Below, in pieces: positions 13,276 to 20,684 of a stretch of 24,113 bases of DNA. The DNA comes from Candidatus Gottesmanbacteria bacterium RIFCSPHIGHO2_01_FULL_46_14 (GTDB taxonomy: Bacteria; Patescibacteriota; Microgenomatia; UBA10105; UBA927): NCBI GenBank assembly GCA_001780895.1, contig MFJJ01000042.1:3472-27584 (forward strand). Reading direction: 5' to 3'. The translations under genes were made by a program, and so were the position numbers. Positions within the stretch are counted from its first letter, which is position 1. Every line of letters starts with the position of its first letter. Under the pieces are notes generated by a model. That model ran no database searches and had not been told where the DNA came from. It saw only the letters and a program-made list of their open reading frames with translations.

Positions 13276-13305
13276 GTTATACCATAAACTATGGGATGGG
13301 GACAA
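13276..13305 (-). promoter_or_regulatory. Promoter of PBP copy 1
   Basis: On the minus strand, TTGTCC (13300-13305), 18 bases and TATAAC (13276-13281), the latter preceded by TGG as an extended -10. It ends 9 bases before the ATG. It separates PBP transcription from the upstream PIN gene. Confidence 0.55.
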
Positions 13306-13315
13306 GAGGAAAATG

Positions 13316-13750
13316 CTAGGCTTTAATGAGGAGTTTGGCGGTAAAGACGCGGGCAAAGTCTGTATCAAAGGTTGCAAAGCCGTCGATATCATTACTTTGC
13401 ATAATGAGCAGGTGATACGCATCACGGGCATGAAGATAATACATTTCCATGTTTGCAATTACCGTCAAATGGTCTGTTGGTACACTCGGTGGATTTACTA
13501 TGGATAGCCTAGGGAGTGTCAAGATATCCTTGGTAGCCTCAGTAAGGAGGTCGTATGGTTTTTTCATCCTGTTTATGCGTATGCGATAAAGAAAAGAATG
13601 ATAAAATTCATCTAAAACGAGCGGCGAAATATATAGTTCAACACCGTTATTGATAAGCGTTTCGAGCATCGATATAGTTTGTTGGTACTGAGGGGAGAGC
13701 TCGTTTTTCCAGTAGAGCAAAAAATTACTATCGAGGTAACATTTCTTCAT
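13316..13750 (-). CDS. vapC: PIN-domain ribonuclease toxin (VapC-like)
   Basis: A 144-residue PIN protein with D7 (CYLDSNFLLYW), E48 (LVLDEFYHSF), D110 (HARDAYHLL) and D129/D131 (ATFDTDF). The order and spacing match the family. It overlaps the upstream Phd-type antitoxin gene by 23 bases on the same strand. The pair sits between two paralogous PBP genes, all four on the minus strand, so read-through from the upstream PBP is possible. RNA target unknown. Confidence 0.87.
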   Translation of the reverse strand: MKKCYLDSNFLLYWKNELSPQYQQTISMLETLINNGVELYISPLVLDEFYHSFLYRIRINRMKKPYDLLTEATKDILTLPRLSIVNPPSVPTDHLTVIANMEMYYLHARDAYHLLIMQSNDIDGFATFDTDFARVFTAKLLIKA

Positions 13751-14030
13751 ATCGTTTGTCTAAAATCGAATTCAGTTGAGCAGGGGTCAGATCTTTTTTA
13801 AAACGAAATCCTCCAGATAAACGTTTGATTTTTTCAATATCCGCTTTGCGAGTGTTGTGCGTTGAGGCGTTCGGCAGTGGTGTGAGTGTGCCTAATGGCG
13901 TATTGCCACGAATAATGATGAACGATTGGCCCTGGGCAAGTTTGTCAAGATAGCTCCCTGCGTTTCTGCGGAAATCGGTAATGGAAACAAGATGTTGGCC
14001 AATGTCGTCGAGGGAAATGGTTTGTGGCAT
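13728..14030 (-). CDS. Phd/YefM-type antitoxin
   Basis: A 100-residue protein with the Phd/YefM pattern VSITDFRRNAGSYLDKL, then QSFIIIRGNTPLGTLTPL (about residues 15-55), followed by a basic, flexible C-terminus (KIKRLSGGFRFKKD) for toxin binding. The ATG at 14030 lies 6 bases after a TAGGAT -10. Its promoter is near-consensus and is preceded by three 12-bp repeats. It overlaps the PIN gene by 23 bases. Predicted to neutralise that toxin and repress the operon. Confidence 0.85.
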   Translation of the reverse strand: MPQTISLDDIGQHLVSITDFRRNAGSYLDKLAQGQSFIIIRGNTPLGTLTPLPNASTHNTRKADIEKIKRLSGGFRFKKDLTPAQLNSILDKRYEEMLPR

Positions 14031-14036
14031 AGCTTC

Positions 14037-14065
14037 ATCCTACCACGCAGTGTGCAGTGTGTCAA
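14037..14065 (-). promoter_or_regulatory. Promoter of the Phd/PIN pair between the PBPs
   Basis: On the minus strand, TTGACA (14060-14065), 17 bases and TAGGAT (14037-14042), ending 6 bases before the ATG. The spacer contains CACTGCACACTGC, a short direct repeat of CACTGC, and iteron-like repeats lie just upstream. Confidence 0.7.
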
Positions 14066-14070
14066 TGAGT

Positions 14071-14101
14071 ATAGTGATTAATAAAGTGATTGATATAGTG
14101 A
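14071..14101. repeat. Three iteron-like 12-bp repeats
   Basis: ATAGTGATTAAT (14071-14082), AAAGTGATTGAT (14083-14094) and ATAGTGA (from 14095) recur with an exact 12-base period; AGTGA appears at 14073, 14085 and 14097. They lie between the PBP copy 2 stop and the TA promoter's -35, and may be binding sites for the Phd-type antitoxin. The rest of the 98-base intergenic stretch shows no gene. Confidence 0.6.
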
Positions 14102-14128
14102 ACGGAAGCGTAAGGACTTTACTTCTCT

Positions 14129-16345
14129 TTACTTCACGAGCACGGTTTTCCCTTCCGGATGCGGGCAGTCGAGGCACCAGGTTGATATGCCGTCACTTAC
14201 AACTTGTTTTTCCTGCGGTTCGACGTTATCGACTTGATCCGGGCTCGCAAGGTCTCCGGTTGTTTTGTCGATAATGACGGCCTGTTTGAGATTTTCGACT
14301 TTTGTGGGAACGGTACCCCGGATAAAGTACTCAAAACGCGTTGGACAGCCTCCTTCTCCTTCCGGTGGCAGCAGGCCAGTTATGCTGCAAATCTGCGCAC
14401 CAACAATACCATCGGGTTGCTTTGGCCAAATGTCGCTTGTCTCCTCAAGAACCCGCTGCATGATCTTGTTCCAAATGGGAGCAGCTCCGGTAATGCCGGA
14501 AACGAGCGATTGATTCATGGGTGTGTTGTCATTATTGCCGACCCAGGTGATGGCGAGATATTGGGGCGTAAAGCCAATGGTCCAGTTGTCGCGGAGGTCG
14601 TCGGTCGTTCCGGTTTTGACGGATACGGCGTGGCCGGGAATCACCAGACTTGATCCTGTGCCAAACGCGGCGGAGCGGGCATTGTTGTCGAGAAGAATAT
14701 GAGAAATAAGAAATGCTGTTTCGTTTGATACCACGCGTGTTCCCTCCAGAAGAAGCTGCGAGGGGATGTCGCGATTGAGGTTGGGGTCTTTATGTTCCAA
14801 GAGCACCCTGCCGTTTTTATCGACCACCTTGAGGATAGCGACAAGATCTTTTCGAATGCCGCTGTTGGCAAATACGCTAAACGCCTCGGCCATATCCGTC
14901 ATGCGCACTTCGCCGCCCCCAAGCGTAAGCGACAAGCCATAGCGGGAGGGATCGGTCAACGTATTCAAGCCAAAGGCGCTAGCGGAAGCTACCATGTCGC
15001 CGACCGTGTTTAAGTAAAGCATTTTGACTGCCGGAATGTTGTAGGAGTTGCCCAGCGCAAAACGCATCTGCACGGGACCGTGGAATTGGCCATCGTAGTT
15101 TTTTGGACAGTAGTTTGGTTGATTACTATTGGCAAAGCACGTTGGGATATCCAGAAACATGGTTGCGGGTGTCACCACATGATTTTCCAATCCTATCGCG
15201 TAGTTAATCGGTTTTATCGATGAGCCAGGTTGTCTCAAAGCAGTCGTGACATTGAACGATCCTGAGGGCGTGGCGAAGTAGTCGGTTGAGCCAACCATTG
15301 CCAGTATTTCTCCGGTTGCCGGCTTAGTAATTAAAGCAGCGCCGTTACTTACGCGTAGGCGGCTTAAGCTGCCAACTTCAGCGGCCACCGTGGCTTGTGC
15401 ATATTCTTGTAAATCCAGATCGAGCGTCGTCGTAACTTTGAGTCCGCCCCGCTCGACGAGCGCCTCGCCAAATTCGCTGGCGAGTTGTTGTTTGACATAC
15501 ATGACAAAATGAGCCGCTTTGATGTTGGGTTCGTTTTTATACAGCAGTTCGGTATTAAATGCACCATCTGAATCTTTTTGGGAGATATACCCGTCTTCCA
15601 CCATGCGCTGTAAGACCTCCCGTTGCCGTTCTTTTGCAAATTCAGGATGTGCGCCGAAGGGAGAATAGAGCGTGGGTGCTTGGGGAAGACCGGCAAGCAG
15701 AGAAGCTTGGGCAAGATTTAACTCACCGACGGATTTGCCAAAGTATTTTTCCGAAGCTGTTTCTATTCCCCACGCCGTTCCCCCATACGACACCTGGTTT
15801 AAGTAGAGTTCCAGAATTTTATCCTTGGGGTAGAGGATTTCGACCCAGAAGGCTAAAATTATTTCTTTAATTTTGCGGGTGATGGTTCGTTCAGGAGTCA
15901 GCAGTGCTGATTTGACGAGCTGCTGGGTGATGGTTGAGCCACCCTGTAACTGCCTGCCGCTTATCGTTGCATAGAGCGCGCGCAGCATTCCTCCGATGGG
16001 ACTAATGCCACTGTGGCGATAAAAATCTTTATCTTCAACAGCTATTGTTGCCTGCTGGACAGACTCAGGAATGTCTTTGAGAGCCACGGGCGTTCTGTTC
16101 TGATCGGCAAATATATCGAACAGGAGTGCGCCATTTCGATCGTAGATTTTGGTGGAAATGGGAATGTCGTAGCTCCCGAGCCTCGTTGGGGAGGGAAGGT
16201 TTTTAAAGATGACGAGATAGGATAATAATACCATCCCAATGGGTAAACTCCAAAAGGCATAGAGACGTTTTTTCCAAAGAAATGAAGAGAGCGCTAGAGG
16301 AGCCTTTGTTTTTGGCCCTTTGGGACGGGATGATTTCTTTAGCAT
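14129..16345 (-). CDS. Class A penicillin-binding protein (PBP1A-like), copy 2
   Basis: A 738-residue paralogue of the 11065-13266 product. A basic cytoplasmic N-terminus (MLKKSSRPKGPKTK) precedes a single anchor at about 29-47. The GT51 domain has EDKDFYRHSG (E104), QGGSTITQQL and YGGTAWGIE. The transpeptidase has SSIK (S375), SYN (434-436) and KTGT (577-580). C403 and C413, near the active-site cleft, have no counterpart in copy 1. The C-terminal tail contains further Cys (QICSITG, GGCPT, WCLDCPHPEG). The ATG at 16345 is preferred to a TTG at 16384 because a perfect TATAAT with its -35 lies just upstream of it, and the TTG falls in the -35. Confidence 0.93.
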   Translation of the reverse strand: MLKKSSRPKGPKTKAPLALSSFLWKKRLYAFWSLPIGMVLLSYLVIFKNLPSPTRLGSYDIPISTKIYDRNGALLFDIFADQNRTPVALKDIPESVQQATIAVEDKDFYRHSGISPIGGMLRALYATISGRQLQGGSTITQQLVKSALLTPERTITRKIKEIILAFWVEILYPKDKILELYLNQVSYGGTAWGIETASEKYFGKSVGELNLAQASLLAGLPQAPTLYSPFGAHPEFAKERQREVLQRMVEDGYISQKDSDGAFNTELLYKNEPNIKAAHFVMYVKQQLASEFGEALVERGGLKVTTTLDLDLQEYAQATVAAEVGSLSRLRVSNGAALITKPATGEILAMVGSTDYFATPSGSFNVTTALRQPGSSIKPINYAIGLENHVVTPATMFLDIPTCFANSNQPNYCPKNYDGQFHGPVQMRFALGNSYNIPAVKMLYLNTVGDMVASASAFGLNTLTDPSRYGLSLTLGGGEVRMTDMAEAFSVFANSGIRKDLVAILKVVDKNGRVLLEHKDPNLNRDIPSQLLLEGTRVVSNETAFLISHILLDNNARSAAFGTGSSLVIPGHAVSVKTGTTDDLRDNWTIGFTPQYLAITWVGNNDNTPMNQSLVSGITGAAPIWNKIMQRVLEETSDIWPKQPDGIVGAQICSITGLLPPEGEGGCPTRFEYFIRGTVPTKVENLKQAVIIDKTTGDLASPDQVDNVEPQEKQVVSDGISTWCLDCPHPEGKTVLVK

Positions 16346-16355
16346 AGAGAACTCT

Positions 16356-16384
16356 ATTATACCTTGCTTGCGTTTTGGTACCAA
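16356..16384 (-). promoter_or_regulatory. Promoter of PBP copy 2
   Basis: On the minus strand, TTGGTA (16379-16384), 17 bases and a perfect TATAAT (16356-16361), which ends 10 bases before the ATG. The -35 is half of the palindrome TTGGTACCAA (16375-16384), shared with the divergent superoxide dismutase promoter. Confidence 0.7.
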
Positions 16385-16397
16385 GCCGTGGTATTAA
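16368..16397 (+). promoter_or_regulatory. Putative superoxide dismutase promoter
   Basis: TTGCGT (16368-16373), 18 bases and TATTAA (16392-16397), with TGG before the -10. It ends 9 bases before the ATG and overlaps the divergent PBP promoter, so the two may compete for polymerase. Confidence 0.45.
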
Positions 16398-16406
16398 TAG
16401 CTTGCG

Positions 16407-17012
16407 ATGTTTACGCTTCCTGATCTTCCCTATTCATACAACGCGCTCGAGCCTTACATTGATGAGCGCACGATGCAGATTCACCATGACAAACATCATG
16501 GGGCGTATGTAAAAAATCTAAACGATGCACTCACTGGTCAAGAAGCGTTTCTCTCAATGGATATGTATGAACTCATGAAAAATTTAAACAAAGTACCGGA
16601 CGCAATGAGAACCAAGGTGAGGAATAACGGTGGTGGGCACGCAAATCATAGCTTTTTCTGGACGAGTATGGTTGCCGGAGGAAGTCGACCTTCGGGAGAG
16701 ATTATAAAAGCGATTGATAGCACTTTTGGTAGCTTTACACAGTTTCAGGATAAGTTTTCCGCCGCTGGTGTTGGACGCTTTGGAAGCGGATGGGTATGGC
16801 TGATTTCCGAGAAGGGAAAACTTTCCATCATGGATACGCCTAACCAGGACAATCCTTGGATGGATAATAAAACTCCCATCTTGGGTCTTGATGTGTGGGA
16901 GCACGCGTATTATCTGAAATACCAGAATCTTCGAGCAGATTATATTGCCGCATGGTGGAATATCGTCAATTGGAACGAAGTGGAGCGTAGATATAAAAAA
17001 TTTTCTTCATGA
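16407..17012 (+). CDS. sodA: Superoxide dismutase, Mn-type
   Basis: A 201-residue Fe/Mn superoxide dismutase that converts superoxide to peroxide and oxygen. Metal ligands are H26 (MQIHHDKHHGAYV), H81 (GGGHANHSFFW), D162 and H166 (GLDVWEHAYY). GGGHANHSFFW, and Gln147 in PNQDNPW rather than a Gln near position 70, point to manganese or cambialistic use. There is no signal peptide, so it is cytoplasmic. The stop overlaps the PP2C start by 4 bases (ATGA, 17009-17012), so the two genes are co-translated. A superoxide dismutase in a small-genome, probably fermentative organism suggests exposure to oxygen. Confidence 0.95.
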   Translation: MFTLPDLPYSYNALEPYIDERTMQIHHDKHHGAYVKNLNDALTGQEAFLSMDMYELMKNLNKVPDAMRTKVRNNGGGHANHSFFWTSMVAGGSRPSGEIIKAIDSTFGSFTQFQDKFSAAGVGRFGSGWVWLISEKGKLSIMDTPNQDNPWMDNKTPILGLDVWEHAYYLKYQNLRADYIAAWWNIVNWNEVERRYKKFSS

Positions 17013-17749
17013 GGTTTGCAGACCCGCTTTCTGTTAAAGCCCGATCAACACGAGTCTCGATACTTTTTGCGGCGAGCCAGGCGCAAGGCGAGCGGGATAC
17101 CCAAGAAGACTATTTTGCTAATTACAATGACCAGTGTTTCGCGCTGGCTGACGGCGTGGGCGGTATGCCCCACGGTGAGGTGGCAGCCAAGCTCGCGTGC
17201 GAGACCGCCGTATGGGCATATAAACACGTGCGGCTGCGGCCATTTTATTGGGATGATAAGAAATTATTTCTGAAACGCATTTTTAGATCCACCAATATAG
17301 CCCTCTGGCAAAAACAAAGAGAAATTGGATTTGAAGACGGTTTTGCTACAACGCTCATCAGTCTAATAATCGGAGAGAATTCATTTTGGGTTGGCGGAGT
17401 AGGAGATAGTCGCATCTATCATCTGAACGAAACAGGGACGCTTTCCTCGCTCTTGCCCGATGATACCGATCCATCTGGTAAACTCACCAATGCGCTTGGA
17501 ATACGTCGGTACGGTTTAGTTCCTCATGTGGTGGCTAAGCAGTTTGGTCGCCAAGATGTTCTTATGCTCGTCACTGATGGAATAACCAGATATATTGACG
17601 AAACGCTTCTTACTAAACAACTATCGATGTGTGGAGAAACGACTGGGTCGCTTTCGGCAACGGTCGAGGAAGTTCTCCGTGCCGCCGGTGAGCACGGTTC
17701 AACCGACAATATGACCGCCATTGTTATTAAGCGCGTATTTTCTTCATAG
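17009..17749 (+). CDS. PP2C-family Ser/Thr protein phosphatase
   Basis: A 246-residue stand-alone PP2C (PppA/PrpC/Stp type). Motifs in order: QGERDTQED (D34), FALADGVGGMPHGE (D48), FEDGFATTLI, VGGVGDSRIYHL (D133), LMLVTDGITR (D190) and GSTDNMTAIVI (D233), giving the metal-binding aspartates of the family. There is no membrane segment or extra domain. It removes phosphate from Ser/Thr of proteins, usually opposing a Hanks-type kinase, but no kinase is in the window. It is coupled to sodA by an ATGA overlap and followed by gapN 23 bases later, a possible stress or metabolic unit. Confidence 0.93.
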   Translation: MRFADPLSVKARSTRVSILFAASQAQGERDTQEDYFANYNDQCFALADGVGGMPHGEVAAKLACETAVWAYKHVRLRPFYWDDKKLFLKRIFRSTNIALWQKQREIGFEDGFATTLISLIIGENSFWVGGVGDSRIYHLNETGTLSSLLPDDTDPSGKLTNALGIRRYGLVPHVVAKQFGRQDVLMLVTDGITRYIDETLLTKQLSMCGETTGSLSATVEEVLRAAGEHGSTDNMTAIVIKRVFSS

Positions 17750-17760
17750 GCAATTGGCCG

Positions 17761-17766
17761 TATACT
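17761..17766 (+). promoter_or_regulatory. Possible -10 of gapN
   Basis: TATACT ends 6 bases before the gapN ATG. No convincing -35 is found in the PP2C 3' end, so read-through from sodA-PP2C may contribute. Confidence 0.35.
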
Positions 17767-17772
17767 ACTAGT

Positions 17773-19257
17773 ATGCCCGAAGAATTTTTTGCTCCGATTT
17801 CTAATCAACAAACCCCTCCCACGTATAAATTCTTTGATGGGAAAGAATGGAAAGATAGCACGAGTGGAAAAACGTCTGATGTGATTTCCCCCATTGATGC
17901 CTCGGTTGTTGGAAAAATTCAGGTCGTGACAACGAATGAAATTGATGCGGTGATGGAAGCTACATATGTAACTCAGCGCTCCTGGGAGGCAACGCCGCTT
18001 CATCAGCGCGTCAAAATTATGCATTTGGCCGCTGACTGGATCCGGCACTTCGAAGAATATTTATCGTCGCTTCTTTCCCGGGAAATCGGCAAAACCCTGG
18101 AGGAAGCAAAGAGCGAAATCAAACGGACTGCTGATTTAACGGATTATTTTGCCGACGAAGTCCAGTCATTGCGGGGAGAAACACTCGATAGTGATAATTT
18201 TCCCGGGTATGATAAGGGCAGAATTGGCATTATTGAACGCGTCGCCTATGGCACCGTGCTTGCCATTGCGCCATTTAATTATCCCGTTAACCTTTCTGCC
18301 AGTAAAATTGTCTCGGCACTCCTTATGGGCAACAGTGTGGTATTCAAGCCTCCGTCGCAAGGCGCAATTAGCGGACTACATCTTGCGCGTATTTTTCAAA
18401 AGGCAGGAGTGCCTCCCGGAGTTATTGCCTGTGTGACCGGCGGGGGAGGAGAGATCGGCGACTATTTGGTAACACACAAACGCGTTGATCTCATAACATT
18501 TACCGGAAGTAGTGATACCGGCCTTGCCATTGCACAAAAAGCAGGGATGATTCCTCTCGTATTTGAATGCGGCGGCAATAATCCGGCCGTCGTCATGCCG
18601 GATGCGGATATGAATCTTACGGCCCGCGAAATCATCAAAGGAGCATTTTCCTACGCCGGCCAGCGCTGTACGGCAATTAAATACGTTCTCGGTACCAAAC
18701 AAACACTCGAGCAGTTGTTGGGTGAAGTGCAGAAACAAATGCCCGAGTTTGTCAAAATGGGGGATCCCAGAAGTCCTGAAACGAAACTCGTGGGGCCCGT
18801 TATTTCCCAAGACGCTGCGACCAAAATCGAAACTGCAATCAACGATTCTATACAAGCCGGTGCAACGCTTGTCACCGGAGGAAAACAAAATAATTCGTTT
18901 ATTGAGCCAACTATACTGATCAATGTGAAACCAACAATGGCCACCGTCGCCACCGAAGTCTTTGGTCCTGTCGTTTCCTTTGTAGCAGTCAGCGATATGG
19001 GTCAAGCAGTCACAATTATCAATGAATCACGTTTTGGCCTTCAGGCAAGCGTATTTACCAAAGACGAAGGAGCGGGGATTGCATTTGCCAAAGAGCTCAA
19101 TGTGGGAACTGTTCAGATCAACGGTTCCCCCCAGCGCGGCCCTGATCATTTTCCGTTTTTAGGAGTTAAAGCCTCCGGGTTGGGTGTCCAAGGCGTCCGC
19201 TACTCGCTTGAATCCATGAGCAGACTGCGGCCTATTGTCCTTAATAAGCCTCAATAA
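17773..19257 (+). CDS. gapN: NADP-dependent non-phosphorylating glyceraldehyde-3-phosphate dehydrogenase
   Basis: A 494-residue aldehyde dehydrogenase whose C-terminal block, containing QRGPDHFPFLGVKASGLGVQ and RYSLESMSRLRP, is characteristic of GapN. Catalytic residues: N169 (PFNYPV), K192 (VVFKPP), E265 (ECGGNNP) and C299 (GQRCTA). The reaction oxidises glyceraldehyde 3-phosphate directly to 3-phosphoglycerate with NADP, skipping the ATP-forming step and supplying NADPH. That could feed redox defence together with sodA upstream, although the link is inferred. Full length. It ends 1 base before the convergent PIN gene, with no terminator visible between them. Substrate choice within the ALDH superfamily is likely but untested. 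Confidence 0.88.
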   Translation: MPEEFFAPISNQQTPPTYKFFDGKEWKDSTSGKTSDVISPIDASVVGKIQVVTTNEIDAVMEATYVTQRSWEATPLHQRVKIMHLAADWIRHFEEYLSSLLSREIGKTLEEAKSEIKRTADLTDYFADEVQSLRGETLDSDNFPGYDKGRIGIIERVAYGTVLAIAPFNYPVNLSASKIVSALLMGNSVVFKPPSQGAISGLHLARIFQKAGVPPGVIACVTGGGGEIGDYLVTHKRVDLITFTGSSDTGLAIAQKAGMIPLVFECGGNNPAVVMPDADMNLTAREIIKGAFSYAGQRCTAIKYVLGTKQTLEQLLGEVQKQMPEFVKMGDPRSPETKLVGPVISQDAATKIETAINDSIQAGATLVTGGKQNNSFIEPTILINVKPTMATVATEVFGPVVSFVAVSDMGQAVTIINESRFGLQASVFTKDEGAGIAFAKELNVGTVQINGSPQRGPDHFPFLGVKASGLGVQGVRYSLESMSRLRPIVLNKPQ

Positions 19258-19258
19258 G

Positions 19259-19684
19259 TCAGGAGAGCGTTTGGATGGTAATTCCCGGGAGAGAGAGCGT
19301 TTTTAATTTTGTGTCGTTGGTGATAAAACGATCGGCGTGGTGAACGAGGGCCGTGGCAAGCTGGATGGCGTCAGGTGTGCGTAAGTATTTATGTTCTCGA
19401 CGAAGTCTCGCCGCTTCCTGGGCAATGTCCCAAGTGACATCAACGACCCGGAGGTATTTCGCCTCGTTAAAGTAGACATTAATTTCTTTGATGATGTTTG
19501 GGGCATGATGATAGGCAGACGGAGAGAGTACTTCAATGAGAGAGACAAGAGAGGTAACAATGTCGTATATCCCTTGTTGTGCTTTGGTAAATAATTTTGT
19601 GGTGTGAGCAAAATACGGATCGACGCGGTCGAAGTGGTAGATAAACACCATCGCATCAAGCGCGACCAGCGTTTTTACGGCCAC
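19259..19684 (-). CDS. vapC: PIN-domain ribonuclease toxin (VapC-like)
   Basis: A 141-residue PIN protein with D10 (LVALDAMVFIYHF), E51 (VSLIEVL), D105 (LRTPDAIQLATA) and D124 (FITNDTKL), a complete set. The start is GTG at 19684, inside the 3' end of the AbrB-type antitoxin gene (10-base overlap), so coupled translation is likely. It converges on gapN with 1 base between stops. RTPDAIQLA is very typical of the family. Confidence 0.9.
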   Translation of the reverse strand: MAVKTLVALDAMVFIYHFDRVDPYFAHTTKLFTKAQQGIYDIVTSLVSLIEVLSPSAYHHAPNIIKEINVYFNEAKYLRVVDVTWDIAQEAARLRREHKYLRTPDAIQLATALVHHADRFITNDTKLKTLSLPGITIQTLS

Positions 19685-19935
19685 GGTTTACTCCTGTCCC
19701 ATGATGCCCGTTCGTGTTCAATGTATTTGTCTACGTCGCCATAGGCACCCTTTGCGATGCCTGCCATACGCCGCACCCAGTCGACCTTATCTGGTTCGAT
19801 CGTCGCCGTCGGAACGGGAGCAGCTTTGTCCACGCGAAGTTTAACTTTCGTTCCTCGGGTTAACCCCATGATTTTTCGTACATCCGCAGGGATCACAATT
19901 TGTCCTTGGGATGATACTGTTAAAGTATATGTCAT
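19675..19935 (-). CDS. vapB: AbrB-type antitoxin
   Basis: An 86-residue protein whose N-terminal half is a clear SpoVT-AbrB domain: TVSSQGQIVIPADVRKIMGL, then TKVKLRVD. The C-terminal part, with YGDVDKYIEHERASWDR, is the likely toxin-binding region. It lies upstream of, and overlaps, the PIN gene. Its start codon is in the middle of a perfect palindrome, a direct signal of autorepression. A promoter TTGACT-N17-TAAAAG lies 10 bases before the ATG. Confidence 0.9.
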   Translation of the reverse strand: MTYTLTVSSQGQIVIPADVRKIMGLTRGTKVKLRVDKAAPVPTATIEPDKVDWVRRMAGIAKGAYGDVDKYIEHERASWDRSKPWP

Positions 19936-19974
19936 ATACCATTTACTTTTATCAGAAATCTAAATGGAAGTCAA
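19925..19974 (-). promoter_or_regulatory. Promoter and start-codon palindrome of the AbrB/PIN pair
   Basis: On the minus strand, TTGACT (19969-19974), 17 bases and TAAAAG (19946-19951). A perfect inverted repeat, GTATATG-T-CATATAC (19925-19939), spans the ATG at 19935. Repressor bound there would block early elongation or ribosome access. The promoter overlaps the 5' end of the divergent 215-residue gene (ATG at 19964). Confidence 0.6.
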
Positions 19975-20611
19975 GAGGGGATTTAGATTTGGCTTTAGAT
20001 TTGGCCAACCACTTGATTTTTCAGAGAGAGAGTACCATTCAGGCAGAAGGATAATTTATCGTCTACTTATGTCAGATGAATCAGATTCTTCACTCTCAAT
20101 TGAAGTAGAAAGAGAAGACAGGCCAGAAAGCGGTGAGTATTCTTTACGCAAAATTCGTATTCGTCGGAGAGACGAACAAAAGCCAAATAGTATTTCTTAT
20201 CAAGAGGGATACAGCTTTCCATTCAATAGTTTGGGAGATTCGATTGCTTTTGTCCCCGTTTATCACGAGGGTATGCATGACGAGCTGACGGTTGATACAG
20301 TTGTCGAAATTGATGGAGGACCAGTTATTAATAGACCGTTATTCTTAACACATAGCTCTAAGTCAATGGTGCTAACTGGTAAACCTGGTGAAGATGAGTA
20401 TTTTAGGCAAGAAGGCATGAGCTGGGAATCGATAAGCGCTTCGTCTGGCCGTAACGTACGGTCAATACAAACGGGTTTTATGCCTAGACAAGAGGTGACG
20501 TATACCATGGGTCAAACACCAGATCGAAAAAATGTCAGGCTAAAAATTACCGATATGAGACCAAGAATCCCGGTCGGAATTCCTTCACCAGAGCCACTGA
20601 GCCGCGCGTAA
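19964..20611 (+). CDS. Uncharacterised 215-residue protein
   Basis: Family not recognised. The protein is soluble, with high content of charged and polar residues and alternating patterns suggesting beta strands (SLSIEVEREDR, DELTVDTVVEIDGG, NVRLKITDMRP). There is no signal peptide or membrane segment. The N-terminus repeats FRFG twice, from a perfect 12-bp tandem duplication (19982-20005). The frame is open and continuous, and the ATG is the first in frame. Composition appears more AT-rich than the neighbouring gapN, consistent with recent acquisition, though this was judged by eye. It is divergent from the AbrB/PIN pair, with its start 28 bases from the antitoxin start. Confidence 0.6.
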   Translation: MEVKRGFRFGFRFGQPLDFSEREYHSGRRIIYRLLMSDESDSSLSIEVEREDRPESGEYSLRKIRIRRRDEQKPNSISYQEGYSFPFNSLGDSIAFVPVYHEGMHDELTVDTVVEIDGGPVINRPLFLTHSSKSMVLTGKPGEDEYFRQEGMSWESISASSGRNVRSIQTGFMPRQEVTYTMGQTPDRKNVRLKITDMRPRIPVGIPSPEPLSRA

Positions 20612-20684
20612 TAAGACGCATCATTTTATTCCCATTCCATCGCCGCAGGGGGTTTGGTGGTGACGCCCGTAGATGACGCAGAAA

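Noticed and set aside
13267..13458. Longer start for PBP copy 1
   Set aside because: The added 64 residues overlap the PIN gene, lie upstream of the promoter and have no PBP similarity.
14071..14101. CRISPR-like array
   Set aside because: Units are 12 bp, directly adjacent and only three; there are no spacers or cas genes.
14117..14135. Tandem CTTTACTTC repeat at the PBP copy 2 stop
   Set aside because: Only two short copies; probably slippage, with no clear role.
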